A DNA stretch of 34,774 nucleotides from an uncultured Pseudomonadota bacterium (GCA_946480245.1 CAMLIZ010000037.1:1-34774); one strand, 5' to 3'. Numbered from the stretch's first letter, positions 1 to 7,053 are shown. Numbers and translations: made by a program. Notes: a model not told the origin generated them from the letters alone.

Positions 1-128
1 TGGTCGTGCGCATGAAGGGCACCAACGAAGACCTGGGCAAGAAGATGCTGGCCGAGTCCGGCCTGCCGATCATCAGCGCAGACACGATGGCCGAGGCCGC
101 CCAGAAGGCCGTGGCCGCGGTGCAGTAA
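1..128 (+). CDS. sucC: Succinate-CoA ligase beta subunit, C-terminal end (partial)
   Basis: Only the last 41 codons are present; the reading frame starts at base 3 and ends with TAA at 126-128. The peptide ([19 protein letters not shown], then [14 protein letters not shown]) matches the C-terminal end of the ADP-forming succinyl-CoA synthetase beta subunit, which forms succinate and ATP or GTP from succinyl-CoA in the TCA cycle. The next gene, 24 bases downstream, encodes the alpha subunit, as expected for a sucCD operon. The body of the gene lies outside the window. The identity rests on the short tail plus the neighbour. Confidence 0.9.
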   Translation, partial: VVRMKGTNEDLGKKMLAESGLPIISADTMAEAAQKAVAAVQ

Positions 129-152
129 GCAAGCCCTGAAGGAACCGAACTC

Positions 153-1046
153 ATGAGCATCCTGATCGACAAGGACACCAAGGTCATCACGCAGGGCATC
201 ACCGGCAAGACGGGCCAGTTTCACACCCGCATGTGCCGCGACTACGCCAATGGCAAGAACTGCTTCGTCGCCGGCGTGAACCCCAAGAAGGCCGGCGAAG
301 ATTTCGAAGGCATCCCGATCTACGCAAGCGTGAAGGACGCAAGGGCCAGCACTGGCGCCACGGTCAGCGTGATCTACGTGCCGCCCGCGGGCGCGGCTGC
401 AGCCATCTGGGAAGCCGTGGAGGCCGACCTCGACCTCGTGGTCTGCATCACGGAAGGCATTCCGGTGCGCGACATGCTGGTGGTGCGCAATCGCATGAAG
501 GCCAAGGTGGCCGCAGGCGGCAAGCAGACGCTGCTGCTGGGCCCCAACTGCCCGGGCCTGATCACGCCCGAGGAAATCAAGATCGGCATCATGCCGGGGC
601 ATATCCACCGCAAGGGTCGGATCGGCGTGGTGTCGCGCTCGGGCACGCTGACCTATGAAGCTGTGGCCCAACTCACCGAGATCGGCCTCGGCCAGAGCAG
701 CGCAGTGGGCATCGGCGGCGACCCGATCAACGGGCTGAAGCACATCGATGTGATGCGCATGTTCAACGACGATCCCGACACCGATGCGGTCATCATGATC
801 GGCGAGATCGGCGGGCCCGACGAGGCGGATGCCGCACGTTGGTGCAAGGACCACATGAAGAAGCCCGTGGTCGGCTTCATTGCCGGTGTGACCGCTCCCG
901 CGGGCAAGCGCATGGGCCATGCGGGTGCGCTGATTTCCGGCGGCGCCGACACGGCGGACGCCAAGCTGGCCATCATGGAAGAGTGCGGCTTCAAGGTCAC
1001 GCGCAATCCGTCCGAGATGGGCAAGCTGCTGAAGGCGCTGCTGTAA
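153..1046 (+). CDS. sucD: Succinate-CoA ligase alpha subunit
   Basis: A 297-residue protein of normal length for SucD, the CoA-binding alpha subunit of succinyl-CoA synthetase (TCA cycle, cytoplasm). It opens with SILIDKDTKVITQGITGKTG, the usual CoA-binding Rossmann start. GPNCPGLITP lies near residue 130. The phosphohistidine region is visible as GHAGALISGG near residue 250, the His being the one phosphorylated in catalysis. Start ATG 153 is supported by an AAGGAA ribosome-binding site at 139-144. It follows sucC by 24 bases and is followed by a strong hairpin terminator, so sucCD ends here. Confidence 0.97.
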   Translation: MSILIDKDTKVITQGITGKTGQFHTRMCRDYANGKNCFVAGVNPKKAGEDFEGIPIYASVKDARASTGATVSVIYVPPAGAAAAIWEAVEADLDLVVCITEGIPVRDMLVVRNRMKAKVAAGGKQTLLLGPNCPGLITPEEIKIGIMPGHIHRKGRIGVVSRSGTLTYEAVAQLTEIGLGQSSAVGIGGDPINGLKHIDVMRMFNDDPDTDAVIMIGEIGGPDEADAARWCKDHMKKPVVGFIAGVTAPAGKRMGHAGALISGGADTADAKLAIMEECGFKVTRNPSEMGKLLKALL

Positions 1047-1069
1047 AGCGCTTCGCCGCACCTGCACGC

Positions 1070-1097
1070 AACGGGGCCCTCGGGCCCCGTTTCTCTT
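1070..1097 (+). terminator. Rho-independent terminator after sucCD
   Basis: A perfect 9-bp stem, ACGGGGCCC (1071-1079) and GGGCCCCGT (1082-1090), with a TC loop that opens to a larger loop in practice, is followed by TTCTCTT. It lies 24 bases after the sucD stop codon. The 3' pyrimidine tract supports termination on the plus strand. Confidence 0.85.
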
Positions 1098-1106
1098 CTG
1101 GCCCGC

Positions 1107-1112
1107 GACAAT
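1107..1112 (+). promoter_or_regulatory. Candidate -10 box immediately before the first TerC gene
   Basis: GACAAT ends 6 bases before ATG 1119, and there is no Shine-Dalgarno sequence between them. If this is a sigma-70 -10 element, transcription would start at about the A of the ATG, giving a leaderless mRNA. The -35 position would fall inside the sucD terminator and is not recognisable, so this is a weak call based on spacing and on similar arrangements elsewhere in the window. Confidence 0.35.
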
Positions 1113-1118
1113 CGACGC

Positions 1119-1811
1119 ATGGATTTGATGTCTCCCGCCTTCTGGGGCGCCCTCGGCTCGATCGTGCTGGCCAATATCCTGCTGTCCGGCGACAACGCGG
1201 TGGTGATCGCGCTGGCGGCGCGATCGTTGCCGCCGCATCAACAGAAGCAGGCGATCGTGGGCGGCAGCGTTGCCGCGATCGTGATGCGCATCGCGCTCAC
1301 CCTGGTGGCGGCCGAGATGCTGACCTGGCCGTACCTGAAGCTGGTCGGAGGCCTGCTGCTGGTGTATGTGGGCGTCACGCTGATGCTGGAGGACGACGAA
1401 GGCGAAGACGGCCGGCTTCAGCATGCCGACGGCCTGATCGGCGCCATCCGCACCATCTTGATCGCCGACCTCGTGATGAGCCTGGACAACGTGCTCGCCG
1501 TGGCCGCCGCAGCAAAAGGCGACACCTTGCTGCTGTCGCTCGGGCTGGCCATCAGCATTCCGTTGATCGTGTTCGGCAGCACCATGCTGCTGCGTGTGAT
1601 GGAGCGGCTGCCGCTGCTCATCACCCTCGGTGCCGCGCTGCTCGGCTATCTGGCCGGCGACATGATGGCCAGTGACGAAGGGCTTGCGCGTTGGACCGGG
1701 CCGGTGCCGCAGCCGGCCGCGGTCGCCGCCGGCGTCGCAGGCGCCGTGCTCGTCGTGCTGCTCGGCACCCACATGCAGCGGCGCAGCCCAGGGACTGGCG
1801 GCGACCGTTGA
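1119..1811 (+). CDS. TerC/YjbE-family integral membrane protein, copy 1
   Basis: A 230-residue membrane protein of the TerC family, whose characterised members export Mn2+ or assist metal loading of secreted proteins. Two signature acidic motifs sit in membrane segments: LSGDNAVVIALAAR near residues 22-35 and MSLDNVLAVAAAA near 120-132. These are the likely metal ligands. About seven hydrophobic segments are visible. The segments are separated by a short acidic loop (LEDDEGEDGR, near 89-98). It begins 72 bases after sucD, beyond a terminator, so it is its own unit. No ribosome-binding site is visible; a second in-frame ATG at 1128 is an alternative start. It is paralogous to the gene at 2072. 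The substrate is inferred from the family. Confidence 0.88.
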   Translation: MDLMSPAFWGALGSIVLANILLSGDNAVVIALAARSLPPHQQKQAIVGGSVAAIVMRIALTLVAAEMLTWPYLKLVGGLLLVYVGVTLMLEDDEGEDGRLQHADGLIGAIRTILIADLVMSLDNVLAVAAAAKGDTLLLSLGLAISIPLIVFGSTMLLRVMERLPLLITLGAALLGYLAGDMMASDEGLARWTGPVPQPAAVAAGVAGAVLVVLLGTHMQRRSPGTGGDR

Positions 1812-1860
1812 AAGGCCCGCGCGCCCAAAGGCCACACCGCATTCGGGCAGAATTGCTAGC

Positions 1861-1972
1861 TGAAGGGGAGTAGCTCCGCGCCTGCCACCGGCAGGTATCG
1901 GCAGGCCGTCAATACGAAGCGCGAGCTTCCGGTCTGTCGGGTACGTGCATCACGCATCGAGCAAGACCTTCG
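1861..1972 (+). ncRNA. yybP-ykoY family (Mn2+) riboswitch aptamer
   Basis: The hallmark sequence GGGGAGTAGC lies at 1865-1874, the second conserved internal loop is visible as CGTCAATACG at 1907-1916, and the conserved 3' end GCAAGACCTT is at 1961-1970. The closing stem P1 forms between TGAAGG (1861-1866) and CCTTCG (1967-1972). Established members of this family sense Mn2+ and control mntP, alx and TerC-type genes, and here it precedes a TerC gene by 99 bases. The boundaries were judged by eye. A covariance-model search with the Rfam yybP-ykoY family would confirm it. Confidence 0.9.
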
Positions 1973-2066
1973 ATGTCCGTTCGCTCGCTGCGACGGCTCG
2001 AAGGCGTGCCGCTCCCGTCCCACGTCTCCTTGCACTGCAGCGGCGCACGTCTGCCAACGCAAGGAG
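1967..2066 (+). promoter_or_regulatory. Riboswitch expression platform with sequestered Shine-Dalgarno
   Basis: The ribosome-binding site of the second TerC gene (GCAAGGAG, 2059-2066) is exactly complementary to CTCCTTGC at 2026-2033. An inner GCAG (2037-2040) and CTGC (2051-2054) pairing stacks within the same hairpin. The 3' strand of aptamer P1, CCTTCGA (1967-1973), is also exactly complementary to TCGAAGG (1998-2004), giving a competing stem. When P1 forms, the freed AAGGCGTG (2001-2008) could pair, with a bulge, to CACG and CCTT at 2021-2031 and occupy the anti-Shine-Dalgarno. This predicts translation switched on by metal. The complementarities are seen directly; the switching model is inference. 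Confidence 0.65.
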
Positions 2067-2071
2067 CTCGC

Positions 2072-2749
2072 ATGGAACTTTTCTCTCCCGCCTGGTTCTC
2101 GGCCCTCGGGGCCATTGTGCTGATCGACCTCGTGCTCGCCGGCGACAACGCCGTGGTGATCGCGCTGGCTGCGCGCCAACTGCCGCCCGCGCTGCAGCGC
2201 CGCGCGGTGCTGTGGGGCACGGTCGGCGCGATCGCCGTTCGCAGCGTCATGACCCTGGGCGCGGTCTGGCTCCTGGGCATCCCGGGGTTGATGCTGGTCG
2301 GTGGCCTGGGGCTGGCGTGGATCGCCTATCGGCTGCTCGCCAGCGCCGGCGACGAACACGTGCAGCACGGACCTGCGCACACCTTCTGGGGGGCCATGAA
2401 GACGATCGTCGTGGCAGACGCGCTCATGGGTATCGACAACGTGCTGGGCGTGGCCGGGGCGGCGCACGGCAGCGCCACGCTGGTGATTGCCGGCCTGCTG
2501 ATCAGCGTGCCGATCGTGGCCTGGGGCAGCGGCCTCGTGCTGCGACTGATCGAGCGCTTCCCCGCCATCGTCACGCTCGGCGCCGCCGTGCTGGCCTACA
2601 CCGCGGCACAAATGATCGTGTCCGAGCCGCTGCTGGATGCGGTTTTCGACGGGCAGCGTGCCACGCGCGCGGCTGCTTACGTTGCGGTTGTTGGTGCCGT
2701 GCTTGTCCTCGGCAGGCTGCGCGCACGCCGTGCTAACGTCAGCGCATGA
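2072..2749 (+). CDS. TerC/YjbE-family membrane protein, copy 2 (riboswitch controlled)
   Basis: A 225-residue TerC-family protein with the same architecture as the gene at 1119. LAGDNAVVIALAARQLPP lies near residue 20 and MGIDNVLGVAGAAHG near 119. Both acidic metal-site motifs (GDN and DN) are intact. It is probably an inner-membrane Mn2+ exporter by family and by its Mn riboswitch. ATG 2072 is chosen over upstream starts because the strong AAGGAG (2061-2066) sits just before it and because upstream sequence is the riboswitch leader. Its stop overlaps the start of the kinase gene (ATGA, 2746-2749), implying translational coupling and a common transcript with the kinase and phosphatase. Confidence 0.9.
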   Translation: MELFSPAWFSALGAIVLIDLVLAGDNAVVIALAARQLPPALQRRAVLWGTVGAIAVRSVMTLGAVWLLGIPGLMLVGGLGLAWIAYRLLASAGDEHVQHGPAHTFWGAMKTIVVADALMGIDNVLGVAGAAHGSATLVIAGLLISVPIVAWGSGLVLRLIERFPAIVTLGAAVLAYTAAQMIVSEPLLDAVFDGQRATRAAAYVAVVGAVLVLGRLRARRANVSA

Positions 2750-3738
2750 CGGCGGCGCTCTCTTCGTCCCGGCCGGACGATCTATCGCCCGGCGCCAGCT
2801 TTGCGGGCTACCGCATCGAGCGCCTGATTGCGCGCGGCGGCGCCGGCACGCTATATGCCGCTGTCGATCCGCGCGACGACCTGCCGGTGGCGCTGAAGCT
2901 CGTGCTTTTGCCGCCGGGCGACGATGACGCCGATGCGATCGACGCGCGCGAACGCTTCCTGCGCGAAGCCGGCGCCGCGGCCCAGTTGCACCACCCGAAC
3001 ATCGTGACCGTGTACGGCGCCGGCCAGGCGCATGGCTACGGCTACATCGTGATGGAACTGCTGACCGGCTGCGACCTTTCCCGCTACACCCGTCCCGCTC
3101 GGCTGTTGCCCGAGCCGGTGGTGCTCGAGGTGGCGGCACAGGTTGCGGACGCGCTGGCCTACGCCCATGCAGCGGGGGTTCTGCACCGCGACGTGAAGCC
3201 GGCCAATGTCGTGGCCGACCTGCCACGGCAGCAGGTCAAGCTCACCGACTTCGGCACGGCCCGTATCGACAACGGCGCGCGCTCCCGCAGTGGCGTGATT
3301 GCGGGCACGCCGCTCTACATGTCGCCCGAGCAGCTCGCGGGCGGCCGCCTCGACGGGCGCAGCGACCTGTACGCCTTGGGGGTGATGCTGTTTCAGCTCC
3401 TGACCGGTCGCCTGCCCTACGAGGCCGAATCGATGGGCCAGTTGCTGGCTCAGGTGGCGCGCGGAGCGCCGCTGTCGCTGGCGGCGTTGCGGCCTGACCT
3501 GCCGGCGCCGGTGTGCCAGCTGGTGAACCAGCTGCTGCAGAAGCTGCCGTCCGACCGCCCGGCCCACGGCGGCGATGTGGCCGGGCGCCTGCGCGCCCTG
3601 GCGGCTGCCTGGTCGCAGCCCGAACCCCCTGTTTCCGGGACCGTCGGCACTGGTTCGCAGGCGGGAAGCGCCGAGGTTCCGGGGCACAATGCCCGGCGAT
3701 CGACACCCCCGAGCGGGCACCCCCCAACCCAGCCATGA
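2746..3738 (+). CDS. Hanks-type serine/threonine protein kinase
   Basis: A 330-residue soluble protein. The kinase domain runs from about residue 20 to 290. It has a glycine loop RGGAGT (30-35), catalytic Lys51 in ALKLVL, HRDVKPANV (147-155), DFGTA (168-172) and an APE-like MSPEQLAGG (192-200), so all catalytic residues are present. There is no transmembrane segment or extracellular sensor domain, unlike PknB or PrkC. The tail (about 290-330) is Pro/Ser/Gly-rich and probably disordered. It overlaps the TerC gene upstream and the PP2C gene downstream by ATGA in both cases, so it belongs to a TerC-kinase-phosphatase-FHA unit. Targets are unknown; the FHA protein encoded next is the obvious candidate reader or substrate. 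Confidence 0.93.
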   Translation: MTAALSSSRPDDLSPGASFAGYRIERLIARGGAGTLYAAVDPRDDLPVALKLVLLPPGDDDADAIDARERFLREAGAAAQLHHPNIVTVYGAGQAHGYGYIVMELLTGCDLSRYTRPARLLPEPVVLEVAAQVADALAYAHAAGVLHRDVKPANVVADLPRQQVKLTDFGTARIDNGARSRSGVIAGTPLYMSPEQLAGGRLDGRSDLYALGVMLFQLLTGRLPYEAESMGQLLAQVARGAPLSLAALRPDLPAPVCQLVNQLLQKLPSDRPAHGGDVAGRLRALAAAWSQPEPPVSGTVGTGSQAGSAEVPGHNARRSTPPSGHPPTQP

Positions 3739-4520
3739 CCCTCGAGTTCTTCAGTGCCGTCGACACCGGCCGCGCGCGCAGCAACAACGAGGATTCGGTG
3801 GCCGTGGACGAGGGCGCGCAGCTGGCGGTGCTGGCCGACGGCATGGGCGGCTACAACGCGGGCGAGGTGGCCAGCGGCATGCTCACCTCGTTCATCAAGA
3901 CTGAGCTCGGCCGTTGGCTGCAGGAAGCCAGCACCAGCGCCACCGACATTGAAGTGCGGCGCGCGATGGAGATCTGCGTCGACAACGCCAATCGCGCGAT
4001 CTTCAACGCCGCCAATGCCAACCCGCACTATGCGGGCATGGGCACCACGCTCGTGCTGTCGGTGTTTCGTGACAGCCGGCTGCTCGTGGGCCACGTGGGC
4101 GACTCGCGGGCCTACCGCCTTCGCGGCGGTCGCCTGACGCAGATCACGCGCGACCACTCGCTGCTGCAGGAGCAGATCGACGCCGGGCTCATCACGCCCG
4201 AGCAGGCGGCGTTCTCGTCCAACAAGAATCTCGTCACCCGCGCCGTCGGCGTGGAGGACACGGTGCTGCTGGAGACCCACTTGCACGAGGTGCAGCCGGG
4301 GGATGTGTACCTCATGTGCTCCGACGGGCTGTCCGACATGCTCGACGACGAGACCATCGCGCAGGTGTTGCAGATGTACGACTCGGTGAGCACCGCAGGG
4401 ACTGCACTGATCGATGCAGCCAATGAGGCAGGCGGAAAGGATAATATCTCGGTCATTTTGGTGCGCGCGCAAGGTGGCGGCACGCCGGCAGCGCGCTCGT
4501 GGTGGCCTTTCCGGCGCTGA
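3735..4520 (+). CDS. PP2C-family (PPM) serine/threonine phosphatase
   Basis: A 261-residue cytoplasmic phosphatase that should reverse the neighbouring kinase. Family motifs appear in order: RSNNEDS (15-21), LADGMGGYNAGEVAS (33-47), GDSRAYRL near 116, TRDHSLLQEQ near 136, MCSDGLSDML near 195 and GGKDNISVILV near 235. The Asp residues in DGMGG, SDG and GKDN are the usual binuclear metal ligands. PP2C enzymes need Mn2+ or Mg2+, which is notable under a Mn riboswitch. ATG 3735 overlaps the kinase stop (ATGA), which decides the start over longer in-frame alternatives. A CACAAT box at 3685-3690 inside the kinase tail could be an internal promoter but is weak. Confidence 0.94.
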   Translation: MTLEFFSAVDTGRARSNNEDSVAVDEGAQLAVLADGMGGYNAGEVASGMLTSFIKTELGRWLQEASTSATDIEVRRAMEICVDNANRAIFNAANANPHYAGMGTTLVLSVFRDSRLLVGHVGDSRAYRLRGGRLTQITRDHSLLQEQIDAGLITPEQAAFSSNKNLVTRAVGVEDTVLLETHLHEVQPGDVYLMCSDGLSDMLDDETIAQVLQMYDSVSTAGTALIDAANEAGGKDNISVILVRAQGGGTPAARSWWPFRR

Positions 4521-4595
4521 CGAACGAATGGCAGGCGTTTGCCCCATGCACGGTTCGCAGCAGGCAAAGAGGCGGAGACTTCAAGAGGTCAACTG

Positions 4596-5255
4596 ATGGG
4601 CAAACTCGTCGTGTCGCTGGATGGCGTGGTGATCAAGGAGGTGCAGATCACCAAGGACCGGACCACCCTGGGCCGGCGCCCCTATAACGACATCGTGATC
4701 GACAACCTCGCCGTGAGCGGGGAGCACGCTGTGATGCAGATGGTCGGCAACGACGTCTTCATCGAGGACCTCAACAGCACGAACGGAACCTACATCAATG
4801 GCAAGGCCGTAAAGAAGCAGCTGCTGAGCCACGACGACACGATCGAGATCGGCAAGTACAAGATCAAGTATTTCGCCGACGACGGCCAGGAATACGAGAA
4901 GACGATGATCATGAAGCCGGGCTCGGCCGCGCCCACCTTCATGCACACCGCGCCGCAGCCTGCGCATTCGGGCTTCGGCAACCTGGCGCCGGTGCAGCCG
5001 GCGTCGATCAAGGTGCTCAATGGTGCAGCGGCCGGGCGTGAGGTGGCACTCACCAAGGTGGTCACCACCGTCGGCAAGCCGGGCGTGCAGGTGGCTTCGA
5101 TCACCAAGCGCCCGGGCGGTTATGTGTTCGCCCACGTCGAGGGCGCCACCCGGCCCACCGTCAATGGCGCCAGTGTCACGGCCGAATCGGTGCCGCTGAA
5201 GAACGGCGACGTGATCGAACTGGCCGGCACGCAGATGCAGTTCATCCAGGGCTGA
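4596..5255 (+). CDS. FHA-domain protein with a second, degenerate FHA-like domain
   Basis: A 219-residue protein. The first domain (about 1-95) is a canonical forkhead-associated phosphothreonine reader, with LGRRPYNDIVID (25-36), SGEHA (41-45) and LNSTNGTYINGK (59-70). Conserved Arg27, Ser41, His44 and Asn63 are all present. A linker rich in Pro/Ala (about 107-145) leads to a second FHA-like fold (about 145-219). It keeps VGKPGV, RPTVNG and NGDVIELAG but lacks the Ser-x-x-His pair. ATG 4596 has an AGAGGT ribosome-binding site at 4583-4588. It lies 75 bases after the phosphatase and probably shares its transcript. It likely binds phosphorylated kinase or substrate; partners are not visible here. 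Confidence 0.9.
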   Translation: MGKLVVSLDGVVIKEVQITKDRTTLGRRPYNDIVIDNLAVSGEHAVMQMVGNDVFIEDLNSTNGTYINGKAVKKQLLSHDDTIEIGKYKIKYFADDGQEYEKTMIMKPGSAAPTFMHTAPQPAHSGFGNLAPVQPASIKVLNGAAAGREVALTKVVTTVGKPGVQVASITKRPGGYVFAHVEGATRPTVNGASVTAESVPLKNGDVIELAGTQMQFIQG

Positions 5256-5304
5256 CGATGCGCTCGGCGGCAAACGCCAAAACTTAAGCAACCTGAGCGC
5301 GTGG

Positions 5305-5330
5305 GGCGTGACGTTTCTCACGCCGCTTTG
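5305..5330 (+). terminator. Possible terminator after the FHA gene
   Basis: GGCGTGA (5305-5311) and TCACGCC (5318-5324) form a 7-bp stem with a CGTTTC loop, followed by GCTTTG. The T tract is poor, so termination is plausible rather than certain. The rest of the 234-base gap (5256-5489) holds no gene or clear promoter that I can identify. Confidence 0.4.
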
Positions 5331-5489
5331 CGCCATCTCATCGCGTTGCCCCGTCGGTTCCCAAAACGCGACTTTGGGCGCTTGCCGCCACCGCGCGCAC
5401 TGCGCAATATCGAGGCTTGATAGCAGTGCCGGTTCCAGGCGCTGCGGGGTCCTCACCCAAGGGCGCTTTCGGGGGCGCCACTGCACAAC

Positions 5490-6290
5490 ATGAACATCCG
5501 CGTCCTCGGTTGCTCCGGTTCCATCGCCGCCGGCAGCCGGACCACCTCCTTCTTGCTGGACGACGACATCCTGATCGATGCCGGCAGCGGCGTGGGTGAC
5601 CTCACCCTGCAAGAAATGGCGCGCGTCGACCACATCCTGCTCAGCCACTCCCACCTGGACCACGTGCTGGCCGTGGGTTTGCTGGCCGACAGCGTGATGC
5701 GCCTGCGCCGCGCGGCCGGCAAGCCGCCGATCCAGGTGCATGCGTTGGGCGCCACCATCGAAGCGCTGCGCCAGCACATCTTCAACAACGTCATCTGGCC
5801 TGATTTCACCCGACTGCCGAGCGCCGAAGCGCCGGTACTCGCGTTCGAGCGTTTCGACGTCGGCGACGTGCTCACGCTGGCGGGCCGCTGTATAGAAGTG
5901 CTGCCGGCGGCGCACACTGTGCCGGCGGTCGGTTTTGCCGTGCTACCGGCGAGCGGCGCTGCCTGGGTCTTTACAGGGGACACCGGCCCGAACCCAGCCC
6001 TCTGGGCGCGCTTGCGTACGATGAAGGTCGGCACCCTCGTGATCGAAACCGCCTTCAGCGACGATGAGCGCGCAGTCGCCGAGCTCAGCCGTCACCTCTG
6101 CCCCTCGACGCTGGGGCGTGAACTGCGGCAACTGGCGGATTCCGACACGCAGGTGTTGATCACCCACGTGAAGCCCGGCGAAGTAGCAGCCGTCATGGCT
6201 GAGGTAGGCGCTGGCGCCCATGCGCAGCACGTGCGCGCGCTTTGCGCCGGCGAGCGCCTGAATCTCGATACGGCTCGTCACCTGAATTGA
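5490..6290 (+). CDS. Metallo-beta-lactamase-fold protein, class II cyclic nucleotide phosphodiesterase-like
   Basis: A 266-residue cytoplasmic protein starting MNIRVLGCSGS. The metal-binding motif HSHLDHVLAVG lies near residues 52-62. VIWPDF near 92, AHTVPAVGF near 140 and TGDTG near 157 follow, with a late His in ITHVKPGE near 228. The H-x-H-L-D-H signature and a WPDF segment resemble class II 3',5'-cyclic-nucleotide phosphodiesterases, so cAMP hydrolysis is the best guess. Other metallo-beta-lactamase hydrolases remain possible. It sits between the kinase/phosphatase/FHA group and pilA. The preceding gap has a possible terminator, so it is probably transcribed separately. No clear ribosome-binding site precedes ATG 5490. 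Confidence 0.75.
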   Translation: MNIRVLGCSGSIAAGSRTTSFLLDDDILIDAGSGVGDLTLQEMARVDHILLSHSHLDHVLAVGLLADSVMRLRRAAGKPPIQVHALGATIEALRQHIFNNVIWPDFTRLPSAEAPVLAFERFDVGDVLTLAGRCIEVLPAAHTVPAVGFAVLPASGAAWVFTGDTGPNPALWARLRTMKVGTLVIETAFSDDERAVAELSRHLCPSTLGRELRQLADSDTQVLITHVKPGEVAAVMAEVGAGAHAQHVRALCAGERLNLDTARHLN

Positions 6291-6395
6291 CAAATAGCGG
6301 CAGCATCCGCCGCCAGTTCTCCGGCTTGTCGAACTGAAGGTGACGCGTTATGTCGGTGCTCGTGCAATACAACACGCGCCAACGGCCGTAACCAG

Positions 6396-6412
6396 CTGGC
6401 ACAAGCCCTGCA
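6396..6412 (+). promoter_or_regulatory. Sigma-54 (-24/-12) promoter of pilA
   Basis: The sequence CTGGCACAAGCCCTGCA matches the sigma-54 consensus, with GG at 6398-6399 and GC at 6410-6411 separated by exactly 10 bases. Transcription would start near 6423, leaving a 38-base leader with an AAGGAG site (6448-6453) before ATG 6461. Control of pilA by RpoN with PilS/PilR is established in Pseudomonas and other type IV pilus bacteria. PilR binding sites were not identified by eye; the region 6291-6395 otherwise shows nothing clear. Confidence 0.8.
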
Positions 6413-6460
6413 ATCTATCCGCCCACCTCACCCCGTTTTCCTCACCCAAGGAGTTTCCTC

Positions 6461-6994
6461 ATGAAACGCGTTCAACAAGGCTTCACGCTGATCGAATTGA
6501 TGATCGTCGTGGCGATCATCGGCATCTTGGCGGCGGTGGCGCTGCCGGCTTATCAGGACTACACCATTCGCTCGCGCCTGACGGAAGGATTGGGTCTTGC
6601 CGCGGACGCGAAGAACGCCATCACGGTTGGCATTTCGACGGCGGCGGATCTGAAGACGGCGGCAGACACTTGGAACGCAAACGCGGGTGGTCAGGGCGCG
6701 ACCAGCAAGTACGTCAAGAGCATTCAAATCGACGACGCGACGGGTCTGATTAAGATCACGTTCTTCTCCGCCACCACTGGTTTGCCGGCCGGCGATCCGA
6801 CCATGACACTCACTCCCTGGATGCGCGACACAACTGCTGGCCAAGCCTACGCTGTAGCTCTCGCCGCCGGCGCAAGTGGCTCCGTTGACTGGGGCTGCGC
6901 CAGCGCAACCAGCACCACTGCGTTGAATAACGGTATCACCGTGCTCGCAGCTGGCACCGTTCCCGCCAAGTTCGCTCCCAACCAGTGCCGCTAA
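6461..6994 (+). CDS. pilA: Type IV major pilin (PilA)
   Basis: A 177-residue type IVa prepilin. The class III leader MKRVQQG is cut by prepilin peptidase before Phe8 in the motif [19 protein letters not shown]. Glu at mature position 5 is present. The hydrophobic alpha-1 helix continues to about residue 30 and is followed by [16 protein letters not shown], as in Neisseria-type pilins. A C-terminal cysteine pair (WGCAS near 147 and NQCR at the end) would form the D-region disulfide. The gene is monocistronic by context, with a sigma-54 promoter upstream and a strong terminator downstream. The product is the pilus fibre subunit for twitching, adhesion or DNA uptake. Confidence 0.96.
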   Translation: MKRVQQGFTLIELMIVVAIIGILAAVALPAYQDYTIRSRLTEGLGLAADAKNAITVGISTAADLKTAADTWNANAGGQGATSKYVKSIQIDDATGLIKITFFSATTGLPAGDPTMTLTPWMRDTTAGQAYAVALAAGASGSVDWGCASATSTTALNNGITVLAAGTVPAKFAPNQCR

Positions 6995-7019
6995 GTCGCT
7001 GAGAAGGCATACCGTGTAG

Positions 7020-7053
7020 AGGGGCGCCCGCGTTCGCGGGCGCCCCTTTCTCG
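7020..7053 (+). terminator. Strong terminator after pilA
   Basis: A 12-bp perfect stem, AGGGGCGCCCGC (7020-7031) and GCGGGCGCCCCT (7036-7047), with a GTTC loop is followed by TTCTCGTT. It starts 25 bases after the pilA stop codon. It should end or attenuate the abundant pilin transcript before the ligase gene. Confidence 0.9.

Noticed and set aside
1856..3226. Antisense frame (456 codons) over TerC copy 2 and the kinase
   Set aside because: Composition is Arg/Pro-rich and it crosses the riboswitch; the sense genes carry all family motifs.
2746..5255. Type VI secretion kinase/phosphatase/FHA set (PpkA/PppA/Fha1)
   Set aside because: No Tss structural gene is in the window and the kinase has no membrane segment or periplasmic domain.
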